64,000 nt of DNA, taken from assembly GCF_023221595.1 (NCBI RefSeq), contig NZ_CP096563.1:124001-188000 (forward strand), given 5' to 3'. The first letter of the stretch is position 1. Every line of letters starts with the position of its first letter. This document shows positions 59,462-64,000 of the stretch, in pieces. Below the pieces are notes generated by a model. That model did no database searches. It was not told the origin of the DNA and saw only the letters and a list, made by a program, of their open reading frames with translations. Both the position numbers and the translations under genes were made by a program. This DNA is from Rhodococcus qingshengii JCM 15477 (GTDB lineage Bacteria; Actinomycetota; Actinomycetes; Mycobacteriales; Mycobacteriaceae).

Positions 59462-60599
59462 GAAGGGAAAGCCGGCCGTCGAGGCTCCCACTCCGATCCC
59501 CACGCTGTCCGGTAGCGAGAACTGGTCGATCCCGCGCGGTTTGATCGTCCTGCTCGGTATTGCCGCCACCGTGGTCGCCGTCGGCGGAATGAAGGTGTTC
59601 GGCGGCATCCTCGGACCGGTATTCCTGGCCCTGGTGCTGACGATTGCCGTTCAGCCCATTCAGGATTGGTCACAGCGCCGAGGGTGGCCCAAGTGGGTCG
59701 GGATGCTCGGCTCACTGGTCACCGTGTACTTGATCCTGCTCGGGTTGGCGGCGTCGTTGATCGTGTCGACGGCTCAGTTGGCGACGATCCTGCCGCAGTA
59801 CTCCGAGGAGATGACCAACCTCCTCAACGAGGGCCGCGACAAGTTGGCCGACTTCGGAGTGAGTACCGAACAGATCCAAAGCACGCTCAGCAGTGTCGAT
59901 CTCACGAAGGTTGTGGGCGTACTCGAAAGCGGGCTGGAGGGCCTGCTCGGCATCCTGTCGGATCTGGTGTTCATTCTCGCGTTGTTGCTGTTCATGGCCT
60001 TCGACGGCATGAGCATCCGCTCGCGGTTGCATGTGCTGTCCGAGCAACGTCCCGAAATCTCCTACGCGCTCTCCACCTTTGCCGCCGGAACTCGCAAATA
60101 CCTGGTGGTCTCGACGGTCTTCGGCCTCATCGTGGCGGTACTCGACGGTGGCGCGCTGTGGCTCATGGGCATTCAGCTGCCCGTCCTGTGGGCGTTGCTG
60201 TCCTTCATCACCAACTACATCCCCAACATCGGGTTCGTCATCGGCGTGATTCCACCGGCGCTCCTGGGACTGTTGCAGGGCGGGCCGTGGCTGATGCTGT
60301 GGGTGATCGTCGTCTACTCCGTCATCAACTTCGTGATCCAGTCCATCATCCAACCCAAGTTCGTCGGCGACGCCGTCGGACTGTCGGTGACGATGACGTT
60401 CCTCTCACTTGTCTTCTGGTCGTGGGTTCTCGGGGCGCTCGGAGCGCTGCTGGCGATCCCGCTCTCGTTGTTGGTGAAGGCCGTCCTGCTCGACATCGAC
60501 CCAGCCACGCGCTGGGCCGACATCCTGATCAGTGGCCCTCGGGACATGCCGAAGGAGGAACCCGAGGAGTCTGAGAAGCCGGCGACGCCCGCAGGCTAG
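59436..60599 (+). CDS. AI-2E/PerM-family membrane permease
   Basis: A 387-residue membrane protein with about eight helices. The PerM features are a hydrophobic pair near residues 30-105, a soluble middle (about 110-175) and the conserved IQPKFVGDAVGLSVTM near 305. Family members have been linked to autoinducer-2 export or sodium transport, and function is rarely proven. The GTG at 59436 is preferred because AAAGGA lies 5 bases upstream, although the GTG at 59451 in the duplicate is possible. Confidence 0.83.
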   Translation: MFSKPVFSKKGKPAVEAPTPIPTLSGSENWSIPRGLIVLLGIAATVVAVGGMKVFGGILGPVFLALVLTIAVQPIQDWSQRRGWPKWVGMLGSLVTVYLILLGLAASLIVSTAQLATILPQYSEEMTNLLNEGRDKLADFGVSTEQIQSTLSSVDLTKVVGVLESGLEGLLGILSDLVFILALLLFMAFDGMSIRSRLHVLSEQRPEISYALSTFAAGTRKYLVVSTVFGLIVAVLDGGALWLMGIQLPVLWALLSFITNYIPNIGFVIGVIPPALLGLLQGGPWLMLWVIVVYSVINFVIQSIIQPKFVGDAVGLSVTMTFLSLVFWSWVLGALGALLAIPLSLLVKAVLLDIDPATRWADILISGPRDMPKEEPEESEKPATPAG

Positions 60600-60642
60600 G
60601 GCTCTCAGTGTTTCTACAAGTTGTTGCTTTATCGTCTCGCCC

Positions 60643-61992
60643 ATGAGCGCCGAGAACACCACAGAAAACTCCCATCGCCGGCCGTCACGACTCGGTCGAC
60701 GGCTGGCAGTCGGTGGTGTGGCCGCGATCGTCGCGGCTGCGGTGGCGGGGATCGGGTTCGTGATCTTCGCGGGCGGTGCCGACACCTCGAACACCGTCGC
60801 GATCGTGAACGCCGACGCGGGAACCACGCTCGACGGCAAGGAACTTCGGGCCGGCGACACGCTGGTGGACACGTTGGGCAAGAACGAAGACTTCGACTTC
60901 CAGGTGGTCGACAACCCCGGCGGGAACTACTTCGCGACGTTGACCGTGCCGGAGGACTTCAGCGAAACCGTCGCGTCGATGTTCGGCATGGATCCACGGC
61001 AGGCGAGCGTCGACCTCGAGGTGAAGGGCTCGGATTCGGAGAAGTCGGCCGAGTTGACTCGGGCCGTGTCGGCGCAGGTCGGCGCGGACGGCATCAAGGG
61101 CCTGCTGGCTCAGACGTCGGCCGCCAGACGCTCGATCGATCAAAACCTCACCACCGCACAGATTCTGGTCGCCGGAACCAACGAGGCCGGAAAGTCCATC
61201 GATCAGGTGAAAGCAGGCGCAGGCACTCTGCTGCCGTACCTCGAGACCGCACGGTCCGGGGCGTTGGAGCTGATGAGCGTCGCGGATCAGGTGTCCGGTG
61301 TTGTCGATCAGGCGTCGGGGTCGGCGGAAGAGCTGGCCACGCGCGCGGACTCACTGGGCCTGACGCTTGGGGAGGCGTCGTCCTCGACCGCGGAACTGAA
61401 GACACGAATCGACACGCTGCAGACTGCGCTGAACGGCCTTCCGATCCCGCCTGACGTGACAACGCAACTGGCCGGTGTGAGTTCGGATCTCGGTGCGCTG
61501 AATGCGCAACTGGGCACCGTTCCGGCGCTGTTGGGTGGCTCGGTCGGGCCCGATACGGAGCTCGGTGATCTAGTCCGCACCGCTGTCGGGCAGCTGCAAG
61601 GCGCGAGCGATCAACTGAGCAGTGCTGCCGGACAATTGAACGACGGCCTCATTCCCATCGCTGATCAGGCGCCGCAGATGCTCGGTGACGTGACCGATCA
61701 GATCACCCAGGGATTCACGACGCTGCAAGGAATCGCCAAGTCACTGGTCACGGGCCTCGACGGCGCAAAATCCGGTATTCCCGCGATGACCACCCCGCAG
61801 CAGGTTCAGCTGACCTCGGTGCTGTCGGATCCGGTGGCCGTGAATCAGACCACCGCGGGCAGCGGTGACTCCGGAACTCGCACACTGGCATTGGTCTTCG
61901 GAGCCACGACGGTCCTGCTCGGTGGTGCTCTGCTGACACGAACGGCGGCGCCCCTGGTGAGGCGCCGCCGTTCGCAAGAAGAGCGTGACTAG
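60643..61992 (+). CDS. YhgE/Pip-like membrane-anchored extracytoplasmic protein
   Basis: A 449-residue protein with one N-terminal helix (about 20-45) and one near the C terminus (415-435). Between them is a long exported region. Its start, [18 protein letters not shown] with [16 protein letters not shown], matches the N-terminal part of YhgE/Pip proteins. The rest is helical and Ser/Ala/Leu-rich, consistent with a stalk. In Firmicutes such proteins act as phage receptors or secretion factors; here the role is unknown. Its TAG shares CTAG with the sodA stop. Confidence 0.75.
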   Translation: MSAENTTENSHRRPSRLGRRLAVGGVAAIVAAAVAGIGFVIFAGGADTSNTVAIVNADAGTTLDGKELRAGDTLVDTLGKNEDFDFQVVDNPGGNYFATLTVPEDFSETVASMFGMDPRQASVDLEVKGSDSEKSAELTRAVSAQVGADGIKGLLAQTSAARRSIDQNLTTAQILVAGTNEAGKSIDQVKAGAGTLLPYLETARSGALELMSVADQVSGVVDQASGSAEELATRADSLGLTLGEASSSTAELKTRIDTLQTALNGLPIPPDVTTQLAGVSSDLGALNAQLGTVPALLGGSVGPDTELGDLVRTAVGQLQGASDQLSSAAGQLNDGLIPIADQAPQMLGDVTDQITQGFTTLQGIAKSLVTGLDGAKSGIPAMTTPQQVQLTSVLSDPVAVNQTTAGSGDSGTRTLALVFGATTVLLGGALLTRTAAPLVRRRRSQEERD

Positions 61993-62612
61993 ACGATCAG
62001 ACCTGCGGTCTGGGTACGTGCACGGTCGAAGCGAGCCGAAACGTCGTTCCAGTTGACGATGTTCCAGAATGCCTTGACGTAGTCGCCCTTGACGTTCTGG
62101 TAGTCGAGGTAGAAAGCGTGCTCCCACATGTCGAGGAGCAGCAGCGGCGTGAGGCCGATGGAGATGTTGCCCTGCTGATCGTAGAGCTGGACGATGATCA
62201 GACGCTGTCCGATCGAGTCCCACGCGAGGATGGACCAGCCGGAGCCCTGGATGGCGTTGGCGTTCGCGGAGAAGTGAGCGCGGAAGAGATCGAACGAACC
62301 GAAGTTGTCGTCGATCGCTGCGGCGAGTTCACCTTCGGGCTTGTCGCCACCGTCAGCGCTGAGGTTGTTCCAGAAAACGGTGTGGTTGGTGTGGCCACCG
62401 AGGTGGAACGCCAGGTTCTTCTCGAGCAGGTTGGCCTGCGCTGCGATGGTGTCGTTCTCACGAGCCTCGGCCAGCTTCTCGAGTGCAGCGTTGGCACCGG
62501 CAACGTAAGCCGCGTGGTGCTTGTCGTGATGCAGCTCCATGATCTTGCCCGAGATGTGCGGCTCGAGGGCTGCGTAGTCGTAGGGGAGTTCCGGCAGCGT
62601 GTAAACAGACAC
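61989..62612 (-). CDS. sodA: Superoxide dismutase, Mn-type signature
   Basis: A 207-residue Fe/Mn superoxide dismutase. The metal ligands are His28 ([13 protein letters not shown]), the His of [10 protein letters not shown] near residue 77 and the Asp and His of [11 protein letters not shown] near 165. The outer-sphere pattern LGGH plus the Gln of YDQQGN is that of Mn enzymes; related mycobacterial Fe enzymes have His at this position. The start at GTG 62612 follows AAGGGA. Without a signal peptide it acts in the cytoplasm or is released by other means. Confidence 0.95.
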   Translation of the reverse strand: MSVYTLPELPYDYAALEPHISGKIMELHHDKHHAAYVAGANAALEKLAEARENDTIAAQANLLEKNLAFHLGGHTNHTVFWNNLSADGGDKPEGELAAAIDDNFGSFDLFRAHFSANANAIQGSGWSILAWDSIGQRLIIVQLYDQQGNISIGLTPLLLLDMWEHAFYLDYQNVKGDYVKAFWNIVNWNDVSARFDRARTQTAGLIV

Positions 62613-62872
62613 GAGGGTCCCTTCTTTGCGGGCTGGTGAGCCCTGGTGCTTTAGAGTGCGTCGATCACCGGTCACGGCGTGACGTCACTCGCGTATGTGC
62701 AAATCATTCTTCGGGTTTCCACCCAATAACATTCGTACACCGTCCGCAACAGTCCGGCTCAGGTAGTAATCACCAAAGAATAAAGTTTGGGAAACCGAAC
62801 TTGCCCCGATCTAAGGGTAAGCTAATATGCGCAAATTCGTCGTAAAGGTGAACGGAACCTTAAACTTGCGCG

Positions 62873-64000
62873 ATGCCCGCACCAGTTTTCCTCCCGGAAT
62901 CACCAGAGGCGGCCGCGCCTCGGGTGAATCTTCCGGGCGCTGACCTGCTGCGAGCCCTGGCGGTTGCCGCCGTGATCTACTCCCACATCTCTTTCTACGT
63001 CATCGACGATCTCGGCTCGGGTTGGTGGGTGATCGACGTCGTCTACGGCGTTTTGATCGAGCCTGCCGAACTCAACCAGCACCTCTCTTTTGTCGGCGTC
63101 GCAGTATTCATGATGCTTACCGGTGCTCTGGTGACGCGATCCGCGATTCGCGACGGCCCCGGAAAGTTCTTGACCAACCGATTCAGTCGACTGCTGCCCG
63201 CATTCTGGGTGGCGACCGCGATTGCCATTCTTCTGGTCCGCCTCGGAATCAACGGAATGTTCAGCGGTCAGGAAGGTATTTCCGATACCGAAGCGTTGAT
63301 GAGCTTTTTTCTCGGCGGATTCTTTCTCAAGCCCGAGGTAGCAGTTCTGGGAGTGACCTGGACACTCACCGTTCAATTCCTCTTTTATCTCGCATGTGTC
63401 GCGGCTCGCCCGATACTGCGGCTGCGACCGATCGTCATGCCGCTCGCCGGTGGTGCGCTGTGCTCGCTGGTGCTGCTCTACAACGTCTACGCGCCGCTGC
63501 CGTACACCGTGCCGATGCTGTCCAAGATCGCCGCGACGCTGCCGGCCGTCTTCCTCGGCCAGATCATGTACCTCGCGTGGGCGAAGCTCGCTCCCGGCCG
63601 CTGGCTGATCGCGGCCGTCCTCGTCCAGATGCACGTCATCATCGTGGCGACCCAGTTCCGCGTCTACTGGGCCGGTGAGCACTATCTGTGGACCATTTCG
63701 GTAGTCGCTGCAGCGGTAGTTCTCATCGGCCGCTACGACGGCGTCCCGACGCGCTGGCCGGTCGTGAAGTGGCTCTCGACGCGTAGTTACGTCATCTATC
63801 TCGTGCACACCCTGATCCTGTACCGCGTCGTCGAGAACACCGTTTTGTACGTCGGACCGACGCTGGCGTTTGCACTCTTCCTTCTGGCCACGGCCGCGGT
63901 AGCAGAAATCGGCTACCGGTGGGTGGAGTTGCCCGGCGCCCGCGCGATCACGGCGTGGCGAAACAGTCGCTCGCGCGTAGCATCGAAGCATGAGCTGGTA
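62873..64000 (+). CDS. Acyltransferase-3 family membrane protein (partial, runs off the window)
   Basis: From ATG 62873 an uninterrupted 376-codon frame extends to the end of the window. The N-terminal NLPGADLLRALAVAAVIYSH is the acyltransferase-3 signature with the catalytic His. About ten membrane helices follow, including FLTNRFSRLLPAFWVATAI and STRSYVIYLVHTLILYRVVE. OafA/YrhL-type proteins O-acylate cell-envelope sugars or secondary products. It is divergent from sodA with a 260-base AT-richer gap between. Confidence 0.88.
   Translation, partial: MPAPVFLPESPEAAAPRVNLPGADLLRALAVAAVIYSHISFYVIDDLGSGWWVIDVVYGVLIEPAELNQHLSFVGVAVFMMLTGALVTRSAIRDGPGKFLTNRFSRLLPAFWVATAIAILLVRLGINGMFSGQEGISDTEALMSFFLGGFFLKPEVAVLGVTWTLTVQFLFYLACVAARPILRLRPIVMPLAGGALCSLVLLYNVYAPLPYTVPMLSKIAATLPAVFLGQIMYLAWAKLAPGRWLIAAVLVQMHVIIVATQFRVYWAGEHYLWTISVVAAAVVLIGRYDGVPTRWPVVKWLSTRSYVIYLVHTLILYRVVENTVLYVGPTLAFALFLLATAAVAEIGYRWVELPGARAITAWRNSRSRVASKHELV

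Noticed and set aside
62811..62825. Possible iron box CTAAGGGTAAGCTAA between sodA and the acyltransferase gene
   Set aside because: Only about 11 of 19 positions match the consensus in the best alignment, too weak to call.
62900..63991. Long minus-strand frame opposite the acyltransferase
   Set aside because: Its protein is rich in Arg, Asp, Gln and His with no domain. The plus strand encodes a clear acyltransferase-3 membrane protein with no stop before the window end.

Overview
The window is GC-rich actinobacterial chromosome. GTG starts and 1-8 bp gene overlaps are common. Its content points to Rhodococcus (R. erythropolis/qingshengii type) by inference: a 13E12/DUF222 HNH gene behind a LexA-type box, a Stf0-type sulfotransferase, a single-chain acyl-CoA carboxylase and a FadE34-like fused acyl-CoA dehydrogenase. 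I see no rRNA or tRNA genes, CRISPR arrays, insertion sequences or prophage genes. No gene-free stretch exceeds 300 bases.

Region 1 (1-8906) is the most unusual part. A minus-strand unit encodes a 62-residue peptide with two near-identical 18-residue repeats and no cysteine. After two hairpins come an E1-like/leader-binding protein, an S15/CocE-type hydrolase, a YcaO protein and the start of a second YcaO protein. Facing it is a plus-strand unit: an EntS-like MFS exporter, a complete siderophore-type ABC importer (permease, ATPase, lipoprotein) and a SagB-type dehydrogenase. Two related AT-rich palindromes resembling Zur/Fur-class boxes lie at 3967-3991 and 5319-5339, one at the divergent promoter and one before the importer. 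I read this as a RiPP system whose product is exported and taken back up, probably a metal-regulated metallophore.

Region 2 (8908-23281): a DUF6325/SHOCT/MFS group, an ABC-2-like membrane protein, a DinB protein, a YfcC-type transporter with a frameshifted M20 dipeptidase, then a TetR regulator, acyl-CoA synthetase and single-chain biotin-dependent acyl-CoA carboxylase, and a sulfatase. Region 3 (23278-32053): sulfate activation (stf0-cysD-cysNC), a copper-handling group (YcnI, CopC, CopD, a His-containing membrane protein), DUF6474 and a RecB-like nuclease.

Region 4 (32192-46629): a membrane GGDEF-EAL protein, an SDR, two genes of unknown role, a DUF222 HNH gene, a GNAT, a TetR regulator, and a divergent operon (thiolase, SRPBCC, MaoC hydratase, SDR, fused acyl-CoA dehydrogenase). 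That operon would complete beta-oxidation of a bulky or branched acyl-CoA such as a sterol side chain. An amidase follows.

Region 5 (46720-64000): a 52-residue Gln/Pro-rich peptide gene absent from normal length cut-offs, a FadR-type regulator with a fatty acid hydroxylase, two paralogous siderophore-binding proteins (one with a damaged signal region), an amidase/M20/MFS operon facing a double Lrp-type regulator, a GDT1-type manganese exporter under a yybP-ykoY manganese riboswitch, a DUF1254/1214 protein, HdeD, a PerM-type permease, a YhgE/Pip-like protein, an Mn-type superoxide dismutase and an acyltransferase-3 protein running off the end.
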